Shown piece after piece: positions 1-6,576 of a DNA stretch of 9,654 bases. The position numbers and the translations under genes are program-made. The stretch comes from an uncultured Clostridia bacterium. GTDB lineage: Bacteria; Bacillota; Clostridia; TANB77; CAG-508. The notes beneath the pieces were generated by a model. That model was given only the letters and a program-made list of their open reading frames with translations. It was not told where the DNA came from and searched no databases. The first letter of the stretch is position 1. The number at the start of each line of letters is the position of its first letter. The stretch is taken from positions 1 through 9,654 of the forward strand of contig CATLGL010000058.1 of NCBI GenBank assembly GCA_949935895.1, in the 5' to 3' direction.

Positions 1-480
1 AAATCTATATTTGTTAAACTTGTTCCTGCAAACATGCTTGACATATCTGTTACTTTACTTGTGTCAAAATTACTTAAATCTATGTTGGTTAAATTCATAC
101 ATCCAAAAAACATGCTTGACATATTGTACACTTTACTGGAGTCAAAAATGCTTAAATCAATATAGCTGAATTTAATACAGCCCAAAAACATCCCTATCAT
201 ATTTGTTACTTGGCTTGTATTAAATGAACTTAAATCTATATTGCTTAAATTCATACATCCCAAAAACATCCCTGACATATTCGTTACTTTACTTGTATCA
301 AAATTGCTTAAATCTATATTGCTTAATTTCATACATCTTGTAAACATGCTTGACATATTGGTCACTCTACTCGTGTCAAAATCGCTTAAATCTATATTGC
401 TTAAGCTTGTTCCTGTAAACATGCCTGACATATCTGTTACTTTGCTTGTATCTACATTTGCTAAATCTAAAGTTATTAAC
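1..480 (-). repeat. Tandem 75/78-bp DUF285 repeat units
   Basis: The element aaatctatattgctta or a close variant recurs at about 1, 76, 154, 232, 310, 388 and 463. The spacing is 78 bp, or 75 bp where the unit encodes GTS instead of GCM. These are coding repeats inside the BspA-like gene, a whole number of codons long, so unit gain or loss would keep the frame. Confidence 0.9.
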
Positions 481-1010
481 TCGTTCATTTCGTAAAACCA
501 TATTGACATATTTTTGGGTTCTATTTTATCGTATATAATTACATTTTCTGCTTTATTCCTTTTTGGCACTAAATTCCCTTTTTCATCATTTTCAACTTCA
601 ATCCACCCTGGATAATCTCCCTCTAGCTTTTCCTCTATATCTTGCATAAAAGTGATATGCAATGAGTATTTATATTCATTTTTCGATATATCTCCATAAT
701 CCTCACTAATTTCTCTACTACTATCTATATAATCACTACTACTTAATATTAGTGTCCCATCTTTATATAGCCTTGCATATAATGGCTTTGTTTCTTCTTT
801 TGTATACCAATCTATATTTTCTAGTTTTTCTAAATCTGCTAATTCTGCATTTTGTGCATTTGTATAGTTTCTTCCTGCTTCTTCTGCCATTTTAAATATG
901 CCTCTTTCTCCTATAATTAAGTTTAATGTAATTGCTGCTAGTATTAAAAGTACAATAATCGTTATTACTAGTGCTATCAAGGTTATACCTTTATTTTCCC
1001 TTATCTTCAT
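1..1010 (-). CDS. BspA-like DUF285 repeat surface protein with pilin-like leader (3' end outside window)
   Basis: The minus-strand frame is open from an ATG at 1008-1010 to the left edge, giving 336 visible codons. The N-terminus is a type IV pilin-like leader: a short basic stretch, Gly8, then ITLIA and a hydrophobic helix to about residue 33. The Glu usual at mature position 5 is Ala. About 110 residues of unassigned sequence follow. From about residue 175 there are tandem 25-26-residue DUF285 (BspA-type leucine-rich) repeats with the pattern L-x-x-ID-L-S-x-FDTSKVTNMSxMF. The SD GGAGG (complement of 1021-1026) lies about 10 bases before the start. The family is generally surface-exposed and adhesin-like; what this one binds is unknown. 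No frameshift is visible. The leader suggests processing by a prepilin-type peptidase, or simple membrane anchoring. Confidence 0.9.
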   Translation of the reverse strand, partial: MKIRENKGITLIALVITIIVLLILAAITLNLIIGERGIFKMAEEAGRNYTNAQNAELADLEKLENIDWYTKEETKPLYARLYKDGTLILSSSDYIDSSREISEDYGDISKNEYKYSLHITFMQDIEEKLEGDYPGWIEVENDEKGNLVPKRNKAENVIIYDKIEPKNMSIWFYEMNELITLDLANVDTSKVTDMSGMFTGTSLSNIDLSDFDTSRVTNMSSMFTRCMKLSNIDLSNFDTSKVTNMSGMFLGCMNLSNIDLSSFNTSQVTNMIGMFLGCIKFSYIDLSIFDSSKVYNMSSMFFGCMNLTNIDLSNFDTSKVTDMSSMFAGTSLTNID

Positions 1011-1046
1011 TTCTTTTGTTCCTCCTTCATTTTCATCCTTATCCAC

Positions 1047-1076
1047 ATCTTATCGTAAACTAATAATACTTGTCAA
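1047..1076 (-). promoter_or_regulatory. Sigma-A-type promoter of the BspA-like gene
   Basis: On the minus strand a perfect -35 TTGACA (complement of 1071-1076) is followed after 18 bases by TAAGAT (complement of 1047-1052). The predicted transcript starts about 30 bases before the ATG. Confidence 0.6.
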
Positions 1077-1163
1077 TGGTTTTCTATTTCTTTTTTGTGA
1101 TAGTTTAACTTTATGATTTTTATAAGGTAAAGAGCTCCTTATTTTTACAAACATTTTATTTTT

Positions 1164-1208
1164 AAATAAAGATAGATGAATATTTTAGTAATCCATCTAT
1201 CTTTATTT
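1164..1208 (-). terminator. Terminator of the DUF362/ECF/DUF1893 operon
   Basis: A perfect 15-bp inverted repeat (1164-1178 with 1194-1208, 15-base loop) starts six bases downstream of the DUF1893 stop. The outer stem is A/T-only, so the distal arm supplies a U-rich tract (UCUUUAUUU). The tract beyond the stem is not U-rich. Confidence 0.6.
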
Positions 1209-1213
1209 ATATC

Positions 1214-1618
1214 TTATTTAACCATATCACAATAAATCTTATTCGCATCCATCTCATTTTTATATTTATTTTCCATTGGACACATTCCTGTTTTATCTTT
1301 ATTTTTAATATATTCTACTAATTCTCCATAGGAATATATAATATTAGCACTTTCTAATACAGGAACTGCAAATTTACTTAGTTTATTAGCATATATTTGC
1401 TTTACCCCTGCTACCACCATAATCGATGCTGCTACTTTTCCTATTACTTTGTCTGCAAGAATACTTTCTTTTAAAGCATTTTCATTTTCTTTTAAAATTG
1501 AAACTAAATCAATAATTCTATCTTGATAATACTCTTTTACTGTTCCATTTTTATATGCTACTACTAATGACGCATCTTTTTTGTTTAATATTTCTTTTAT
1601 TTGTTCTAATGTTGTCAT
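1214..1618 (-). CDS. DUF1893 domain protein (deaminase-like fold family)
   Basis: The 134-residue protein matches the DUF1893 pattern. It has an N-terminal SLVVAYKNGTV strand (residues 17-27), the helix motif ADKVIGKVAA (55-64) followed by AGVKQIYA, and a C-terminal GMCPME (111-116). As I recall, the family includes Thermotoga TM1506, with a cytidine-deaminase-like fold; its substrate is unknown. The ATG lies two bases after the stop of the ECF S-component gene, and its weak SD (AAGG) is inside that gene's 3' end, so translation is probably coupled. The position as last gene of a DUF362-ECF operon suggests a role in metabolism of the transported ligand, which is an inference. The length is normal. 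Confidence 0.85.
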   Translation of the reverse strand: MTTLEQIKEILNKKDASLVVAYKNGTVKEYYQDRIIDLVSILKENENALKESILADKVIGKVAASIMVVAGVKQIYANKLSKFAVPVLESANIIYSYGELVEYIKNKDKTGMCPMENKYKNEMDANKIYCDMVK

Positions 1619-1620
1619 TG

Positions 1621-2181
1621 TTAATCTAACCTTATTCCCTTCTGAATTGTTTTTGCCATTACTGGTATAAATGCAAGTTGAAGAATAATTCCTGGTAGTC
1701 CTATTTTAATACTTTCAATAACAGAAATTCCATAAGTTGGTAATCCTAAGATGTTAATGGCAACTGCTAATACACCTGCATAAAGAATTCTACCCAAAAC
1801 AATAGTTAATGCTAATGATATATATAAATTAAATCTTTTACTACATATACTAAGTAGTACCGCATATATAACTAACTCCATTAACATATATGGTAATCGT
1901 ACAAGGCTTGGCATTCCTGTTAATAAATAGCTACCAATTACAGAACCTCCAGCTACAATTGTACTACTAGTTATTCCAAAAGTTAATGTTGCTATTAACA
2001 CAGCAATGTGCATTGGTAAAAAGGTTGCTCCTGCATCACTTCCTGCCAATACATGAAATATTCTAGGAAGTGCTATTCCAATACCAGTTAATAACATGGT
2101 TCCTATTACATACTTTGCCTTTGTTGTTGATAAAGCTTGCAACAAATTTTCTTTATTTTCTAACACTTTTTCTTTTATCAT
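1621..2181 (-). CDS. ECF-type transporter S component, substrate unknown
   Basis: A 186-residue integral membrane protein with about five to six hydrophobic segments. Two motifs recall substrate-binding (S) components of energy-coupling-factor vitamin and metal transporters: LPMHIAVL (residues 55-62) and LLTGMPS (86-92). The A, A' and T energising subunits are not in the window, so this would be a group II S component using a shared module encoded elsewhere. The substrate cannot be read from the sequence. The start is fixed by a strong AGGAGGAGG (complement of 2190-2198) about eight bases upstream. It lies 76 bases after the DUF362 gene and 2 bases before the DUF1893 gene, so the three are probably co-transcribed. 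Confidence 0.75.
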   Translation of the reverse strand: MIKEKVLENKENLLQALSTTKAKYVIGTMLLTGIGIALPRIFHVLAGSDAGATFLPMHIAVLIATLTFGITSSTIVAGGSVIGSYLLTGMPSLVRLPYMLMELVIYAVLLSICSKRFNLYISLALTIVLGRILYAGVLAVAINILGLPTYGISVIESIKIGLPGIILQLAFIPVMAKTIQKGIRLD

Positions 2182-2217
2182 TTCAAATTCCTCCTCCTAA
2201 TTTTTTTTTAAGATTAC

Positions 2218-2252
2218 TTTACCTCATATTCGATTTCTTATTTTGAGGTAAA
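2218..2252 (-). other. Intercistronic hairpin between DUF362 and ECF genes
   Basis: A perfect 9-bp inverted repeat (2218-2226 with 2244-2252, 17-base loop) lies just after the DUF362 stop. It is not followed by a U-tract on the minus strand (A-rich instead), so it reads more like an mRNA stability or processing element than a full terminator. Confidence 0.4.
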
Positions 2253-2257
2253 AATGA

Positions 2258-3142
2258 TTAATCTAATTCTACTAATTCATAATTTTTCGTGCCAACACCT
2301 AATTCTTCTGCTACATCAATGGTATGTGTTCCATGTCTTGATTCTACTCTTTCTAAGAAATGTTCTTTTCCTTTGTCATTTGATTTCTTTACTAAATCAA
2401 TACATGCTTGGTCAATGGCAACAGGATCTATTGATGCTAAAATTCCAATATCTTTTATACAAGGATCTTCTGCTACAGAACAGCAATCGCAATCAACTGA
2501 CATATTGCACATTACATTGATATAGGCAATATTATTTTGAAAATAATTTACAACAGATAATGCACTATCTGCCATTGCTTCTAAAAATTGATCTTGTTTT
2601 GCTAAATTATCCCATAGAACTGCTTGGTCTTTTGTTTTTCCTGCAGAATGAATCCAAGACTTTCCTTCTGCTGAAGCACATCCTATGGATAATTGTTTTA
2701 ATGCTCCTCCATAACCACCCATTGGATGACCTTTAAAATGGGATAGTACTAACATGGAATCATAATCTGCCATATGATTTCCAACATAGTTTTGTTGAAT
2801 TGCTTTTCCATTTGGTATTTCTAGTTCTAAATCATTTCCTTGGGCATCTAAAATATCCACATCAAAATATTTACTCCATCCATGGTTTTCCATTAGTTTC
2901 TCATGTTTTTTAGTTGTATTTCGTTCTCCTTCATAGGCAGTATTACATTCTACAATAGTTCCATTTACATATTCTACCATCGGTTTCATAAATTCTGGGT
3001 GTAAATAATTTTGGTTTCCTTTTTCTCCAGAATGTACTTTAACAGCTACTTTTCCTGATAACTTTTTTCCTAATGCTTCATACATTTTTACTACATTTTC
3101 TGGAGTTATGTTCTTTGTAAAATATACGATTGCTTTTTCCAT
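2258..3142 (-). CDS. DUF362 domain protein, possible Fe-S protein
   Basis: The 294-residue protein has the DUF362 layout. It shows an N-terminal KVAVKVHSGEKGN strand region (31-43), a central SHFKGHPMGGYGGALKQL (134-151) followed by a Gly/Ser-rich stretch, a Cys cluster (Cys212, 218, 220, 221 and 228), and the C-terminal DIGILASIDPVAID motif (231-244). Some DUF362 proteins carry 4Fe-4S ferredoxin modules. The Cys cluster here could bind a cluster or metal, but the classical CxxCxxCxxxCP pattern is absent. The biochemical role of the family is not established. It is the first gene of the operon, behind a consensus promoter, with an SD AAAGGA (complement of 3153-3158) about ten bases before the ATG. 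Confidence 0.85.
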   Translation of the reverse strand: MEKAIVYFTKNITPENVVKMYEALGKKLSGKVAVKVHSGEKGNQNYLHPEFMKPMVEYVNGTIVECNTAYEGERNTTKKHEKLMENHGWSKYFDVDILDAQGNDLELEIPNGKAIQQNYVGNHMADYDSMLVLSHFKGHPMGGYGGALKQLSIGCASAEGKSWIHSAGKTKDQAVLWDNLAKQDQFLEAMADSALSVVNYFQNNIAYINVMCNMSVDCDCCSVAEDPCIKDIGILASIDPVAIDQACIDLVKKSNDKGKEHFLERVESRHGTHTIDVAEELGVGTKNYELVELD

Positions 3143-3180
3143 CTCTCATCAATCCTTTCTCTTTTTGTTTTTCTCTTTTT

Positions 3181-3208
3181 ATTATATATACAGTTAAGCA
3201 TAAGTCAA
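3181..3208 (-). promoter_or_regulatory. Sigma-A promoter of the DUF362/ECF/DUF1893 operon
   Basis: Minus-strand TTGACT (complement of 3203-3208), a 16-base spacer, then a perfect TATAAT (complement of 3181-3186). The leader before the DUF362 ATG is about 30 bases. No operator-like repeat was noticed. Confidence 0.75.
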
Positions 3209-3306
3209 GAGTTTTTTCATTTATTTTTCTTTTCCTTACTTTTCAAATTATATTAGTATAATATAAAACATTTTTATTACTATAACAATTTTTATACAAA
3301 TATAGC

Positions 3307-3346
3307 AAAAGAGATAACAATTAAAAATACATTTGCTATCTCTTTT
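3307..3346 (-). terminator. Terminator of the 3399-3827 gene
   Basis: A 14-bp stem (3307-3320 with 3333-3346, 12-base loop). One position is A/C-mismatched in plus-strand RNA but becomes a G-U pair in minus-strand RNA, which favours the minus strand. The distal arm ends in UCUCUUUU. Confidence 0.6.
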
Positions 3347-3398
3347 TTATTTTGGCTAATCTTTGTAGCCACACTCTCTCATCTCAATATTCAGTTTT

Positions 3399-3827
3399 TC
3401 AATTTGCAGTTCCGTATTTGTCATCATATTCTTTGGCATATTTATCTGTATATAGTTGTTGTTTTAACATTTCACAAATATTTGTGCCAGTGAGCATTTG
3501 AACTGCAACATTTTTTCCAAATGGTCCTGCTTCTCTCGCTAGCCTGTGTGCAAACTGTTCTTTGTCTTCGAAGAAATATTCATCTTTATCATTCTTACAA
3601 CACGCAAGCCACACGACTACTGCTGCACAACCGCCTTCTGGTATCTCTTTATCGTTCAGCATTAAGGAATCCGCTCTTATGAAGTCCTCCACATCTTCGT
3701 TTGTAATCGCTTCTACTTTTGACAATGTATAAAAGCGTTTCTTTTTAATCAACTTATTGATATGGATTTCTTCCCTTAACCGTTTTATCTCTCCTTGGAG
3801 AAATGCTATTACCTCTTTTCTATTCAT
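3399..3827 (-). CDS. Small unrecognised protein, paralog A
   Basis: I do not recognise this 142-residue protein. It has a charged helical N-terminus (residues 1-32), a middle hydrophobic segment around CAAVVVWLACC (67-77), and a C-terminal GPFGKNVAVQMLTG block followed by a charged tail. It aligns without gaps over the first 27 residues with the gene at 4024-4404 (shared M-x-R, I7, L10, E13, R16-L17, K25-L-I). The two also share P-x-GK-x-x-A-x-x-MLTG near the C-terminus. No signal peptide or transmembrane helix is convincing. AGGAGG (complement of 3835-3840) sets the start. Its own promoter and terminator make it monocistronic. G+C is visibly higher than in its neighbours (about half in one 60-base line), with CTG-, GCG- and CGG-type codons, suggesting acquisition. 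It holds an in-frame CGG codon at Arg16. Confidence 0.7.
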   Translation of the reverse strand: MNRKEVIAFLQGEIKRLREEIHINKLIKKKRFYTLSKVEAITNEDVEDFIRADSLMLNDKEIPEGGCAAVVVWLACCKNDKDEYFFEDKEQFAHRLAREAGPFGKNVAVQMLTGTNICEMLKQQLYTDKYAKEYDDKYGTAN

Positions 3828-3900
3828 GTATCTGCCTCCTGAAAAACTTATTTAAGCCAGTTTTGATTTATGAGAGAGTTTTCAAAAATGACTTATGTAA

Positions 3901-3929
3901 ATTATACTACTTTATATTATCTTATGCAA
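3901..3929 (-). promoter_or_regulatory. Sigma-A promoter of paralog A
   Basis: Minus-strand TTGCAT (complement of 3924-3929), a 17-base spacer, then TATAAT (complement of 3901-3906). The 13-mer ttatgtaaattat at 3893-3905, overlapping the -10 and start region, recurs exactly at 4454-4466 in the paralog B promoter. Confidence 0.65.
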
Positions 3930-3976
3930 CAACTTTCATATATTCTTGTAAAATCCTGTGTTTTTATCATTTATGA

Positions 3977-4018
3977 AAAATCCCACAGTTACAATATTTC
4001 CAGTAACTGTGAGATTTT
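3977..4018 (-). terminator. Terminator of paralog B
   Basis: A 16-bp stem (3977-3992 with 4003-4018, 10-base loop) lies six bases downstream of the stop at 4024. The single C/A mismatch in plus-strand RNA becomes a G-U pair in minus-strand RNA. The distal arm ends in GGGAUUUUU, a good terminator tail. Confidence 0.8.
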
Positions 4019-4023
4019 CTCTT

Positions 4024-4404
4024 TTATCCAATTTTTTTGAGCCCTAAGACCTGCTCAATGGTCATCTCGTTTAAATAACCAGTAAGCATGCTATCCGCCA
4101 TGATTTTCCCTGTCGGATTTTGGCTCTTTTGAAGCACCTCGCGAAACTCTTCCGAATATGTTCCAAATAGCTCACTGTCTTTACAATGCCAGCCTTGTAA
4201 ATATATTGGAAGAAGTATCACTAGTTTTTCTGGAATTTCTACTACTCTTAAATCACAACAATGATACCTCATGAAAGAATAATCTCTTTCACATTGTCTA
4301 ATTTTAAAAGCATCCCTCTTCGCAATTAACTTACTTAACGAATAGGTATGTTCCAGCCGCCACAATTCATCTACCAAGTCTTCTATGAATTGTTGTCTTG
4401 GCAT
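4024..4404 (-). CDS. Small unrecognised protein, paralog B
   Basis: A 126-residue protein of unknown function. An upstream in-frame ATG at 4422 would add six residues. However, the SD AAAGGAGG overlaps those codons and sits seven bases before the ATG at 4402-4404, so the shorter start is chosen. It also aligns exactly with the start of paralog A. The order of features is the same as in A: a helical N-terminus with R16-L17, K-L-I at 25-27, a middle hydrophobic stretch (IPEKLVILLPIYL), then NPTGKIMADSMLTG near the C-terminus. Like A it is monocistronic, with its own consensus promoter and terminator. Its G+C is higher than in the surroundings, and it carries one in-frame CGG at the aligned Arg16. 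No transmembrane helix or known catalytic motif is evident. Confidence 0.7.
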   Translation of the reverse strand: MPRQQFIEDLVDELWRLEHTYSLSKLIAKRDAFKIRQCERDYSFMRYHCCDLRVVEIPEKLVILLPIYLQGWHCKDSELFGTYSEEFREVLQKSQNPTGKIMADSMLTGYLNEMTIEQVLGLKKIG

Positions 4405-4464
4405 ATGTTGTCCTCCTTTCATAGTTTTTTCTATAAAAAGCTTTATTGCAGAATTATGTAAATT

Positions 4465-4493
4465 ATTATATCATGTTGTCTTTAACTTTTCAA
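4465..4493 (-). promoter_or_regulatory. Sigma-A promoter of paralog B
   Basis: Minus-strand TTGAAA (complement of 4488-4493), a 17-base spacer, then TATAAT (complement of 4465-4470). The motif ttatgtaaattat (4454-4466) is shared with the paralog A promoter and may be an operator or a remnant of duplication. Confidence 0.7.
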
Positions 4494-4546
4494 GCCTTTG
4501 GGGAAATTTTTATGGAAAACTTTTCTTTTGGCTTGTAAATATTCAA

Positions 4547-4575
4547 GAATAGAAAAATGTTTTCTTTCATATACA
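4547..4575 (+). promoter_or_regulatory. Possible sigma-E-like promoter of the M23/deacetylase pair
   Basis: GAATAGA at 4547-4553, a 14-base gap, then CATATACA at 4568-4575. This resembles the mother-cell sigma-E form (KMATATT, 14, CATACAMT) with several mismatches. Transcription would begin just before the SD at 4582, which fits the TTG start and excludes the upstream ATG at 4577. It is a weak match. Confidence 0.25.
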
Positions 4576-4594
4576 TATGACGAGGTGTATATCA

Positions 4595-5684
4595 TTGTTT
4601 ATTCGTTCTATAAAAATAAATAAGTCTTATCTACTTTTTTGTAGTATTATCACAACTATTTTACTTGTTTTGATTACTGCTTCCATTCTTTATCCAATCT
4701 CTTTACCTGCTCACTCTTCTGACTTAATTTGGAATAATACCATGCAAGAAAATAGCACTTCTAAAAAATCCTATATTAAATGGGTAGGTTTTAATGCCAC
4801 TTATGAAGTTTTAGATAAAACCTCCAAATTAGATATCAATTCACATAACAATGGAAATGTAGTTCAATATCATTGGATTGAACTTCTTAGTTATCTTGCT
4901 TGTAAATATGGTGGTAATTTTAAAAAATTTAAACAAACCGATTTAAATTCTCTAATCCAAAAACTTGATGAAGGTATTAGCATGGAAGATTTAACAAAAG
5001 ATATGAAGCATTATTCTTACTACTATCAATCTTTTGACGCTATTTTACATGAATTTATTGGAGAATATGAAATAGAAGTTCCCAATGCAGGAACAGAAGA
5101 AAAAACATATATTAAACAATATGGTATAAAAGCATTTTTACCAATTGCTAAAAATTATAGTTTCAATCATTATGATGACTTTGGAAATAGCCGTTCTTAT
5201 GGTTATAAACGAATTCATTTAGGAAATGATTTAATGGGCTCTATTGGTACTCCTATTATTGCAGTTGAATCTGGAACCATTGAAGCACTTGGTTGGAATC
5301 AATATGGTGGATGGCGTATTGGTATTCGTAGTTTTGATAAAAAACGTTATTATTATTATGCACATTTGCGAAAAGACCATCCTTATGTGAAAGATTTACA
5401 AATTGGTCAAATTGTAAAAGCTGGAGATGTTATACGGTTATCTTGGTATGACTGGTTATAGTACAAAAGAAAATGTTAATAATATCAATGTCCCACATCT
5501 TCATTTTGGAATGCAGCTTATTTTTGATGAATGTCAAAAAGAAGGAACTAATCAAATTTGGATTGATGTCTACCAAATTATTGAATTTTTGAGAAAACAT
5601 AAATCTGAAGTAATAAAGGAAAATTCTACTTCCAAGGATTATATCAGAAAATATGATATACTAGATCCTAGTATAATAGATTGA
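4595..5684 (+). CDS. M23 (LytM) peptidoglycan metallopeptidase with a +1 frameshift at CGG
   Basis: A membrane-anchored zinc endopeptidase predicted to cut peptidoglycan peptide bridges. Joining the two frames gives 362 residues: a transmembrane helix at about 12-34, a helical middle region of unknown role, then the M23 domain. His208-x-x-x-Asp212 (HLGND), the YAHL motif (His257) and the PHLHFG motif (His301 and His303) are all present. The frame breaks at codon 281: GGA GAT GTT ATA CGG. Dropping the C at 5435 gives GDVIGYLGMTG, the normal M23 sequence, whereas the zero frame stops at 5461. Neither frame alone contains both metal-binding motifs. The start is TTG at 4595, with GAGGTG seven bases upstream; the ATG at 4577 has no SD. 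The gene lies 10 bases before the deacetylase. It could be a pseudogene or use recoding. Confidence 0.85.
5435..5437 (+). other. +1 frameshift site 1: in-frame CGG before Gly codon
   Basis: Codon 281 of the M23 gene is CGG in the context ATA CGG T. Skipping the C gives GGT (Gly) and restores GDVIGYLGMTG. The zero-frame stop (TAG) lies eight codons further on. Confidence 0.8.
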
Positions 5685-5694
5685 GGAGGCTATT

Positions 5695-6565
5695 TTGAAA
5701 ATTCATTTTCATACCATAAAATTGAATTATAAATTGATTGGTTGTTGTTTTATTTTATTGCTTGTTTTACCTTGTGTTTTTGTTTATACTCTTGCTACAA
5801 CTCCTTTACAAGAAGAAGGCATTAACGTTCCTATTATTATGTATCATAGTATTTTGAAAGACACTTCTAAAAGTCGGAAATTATATTATTACTCCTAATA
5901 CTTTAGAAGAAGATTTAAAGTATCTTTCTACAAATGGTTATACCACCATCACTATGTCTGATTTAATTGGTTATGTATATGATGATATTCCATTACCTCA
6001 AAAACCAGTTATGATTACCTTCGATGACGGACATTATAATAACCTTGGTTATGCTGTTCCTTTACTTAAAAAATATCATATGAAGGCAGTTATCTCAATT
6101 GTAGGAAAATATACTGATACTTTTTCTGAAACTGACGAAGCAAATTTAAATTATAGTTATTTACGTTGGAAAGATATTATAGCACTTATGAATTCTGGCA
6201 CAATTGAATTTCAAAATCATACATATAATCTTCATTCTACTTCTAATGGTAGAATTGGGTGTTCTAAAAAAAGCTATGAAGCTACTGAAACCTATACTAA
6301 TATCTTATCTACAGATATTTTAGCCTTGCAACAAAAGTTCCAAGAAAATACAAGCTATACACCAACTACTTTTACCTATCCATTTGGTTCTATTAGTAAA
6401 GCCTCTTTTCCTATTATTAAAAATTTAGGTTTTAAAGCTAGCCTGTCTTGTACAAGTGGAGTTAATACCATTACAAAAGACCCAAACTGTTTATATTGTC
6501 TAAAACGTAACAACCGTCCGAATGGAATTTCTACGCAAAATTTTTTTAAAAAATTATTAAAATAA
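5695..6565 (+). CDS. Polysaccharide deacetylase (NodB family) with a +1 frameshift at CGG
   Basis: A carbohydrate esterase family 4 protein predicted to N-deacetylate cell-wall or spore glycans outside the membrane. The joined frame gives 289 residues. A signal anchor spans about 14-35, followed by VPIIMYHS (45-52), the metal-binding TFDDGH (Asp110, Asp111), the HTYNLH motif (His175, His180), TYPFG (around Pro229) and a C-terminal LKRNNRP (270-275). The frame breaks at codon 61: AAA AGT CGG AAA. Dropping the C at 5875 gives KSGNYIITPNTLEEDLKYL, as expected for this family, while the zero frame stops at 5898. The start is TTG at 5695 behind GAGGAGG with a 5-base spacer, co-directional with and 10 bases after the M23 gene. 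Pairing of M23 and deacetylase suggests envelope or spore-cortex remodelling (inference). It could be a pseudogene or recoded. Confidence 0.85.
5875..5877 (+). other. +1 frameshift site 2: in-frame CGG before Gly codon
   Basis: Codon 61 of the deacetylase is CGG in the context AGT CGG A. Skipping the C gives GGA (Gly) and restores KSGNYIITP. The zero-frame stop (TAA) is seven codons further on, and the +1 frame has a TGA a few codons upstream, so the shift must occur in this short interval. Confidence 0.75.
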
Positions 6566-6576
6566 TTTTCCTCTTC

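Noticed and set aside
1..480. CRISPR array
   Set aside because: The regular spacing is 75/78 bp with no unique spacers, and the whole unit is coding DUF285 repeat.
241..495. Plus-strand open frame over the DUF285 repeats
   Set aside because: It is a shadow of the repeat gene; its apparent repeats are the antisense of the minus-strand coding repeats.
1122..1142. Plus-strand terminator hairpin
   Set aside because: The 6-bp stem is followed by a short T-run, but no plus-strand gene lies upstream and the stem is weak.
3374..3878. 9-bp inverted repeat ctctctcat/atgagagag flanking paralog A as mobile-element ends
   Set aside because: It is too short and low in complexity, there is no transposase or target duplication, and one copy lies in the paralog A leader.
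4577..4594. ATG at 4577 as start of the M23 gene
   Set aside because: It has no SD upstream, whereas GAGGTG is perfectly spaced for the TTG at 4595.
5420..5440. prfB-like stimulator (internal SD just before the shift) for the M23 frameshift
   Set aside because: GGAG lies upstream of the M23 site, but the other two sites have no comparable SD, and the spacing is not the three bases used in prfB.
6550..6569. Bidirectional terminator between the deacetylase and ytvI
   Set aside because: There is a perfect palindrome (9-bp arms, 2-base centre), but it is A/T-only and within the last codons, so the stem would be too weak to call a terminator.
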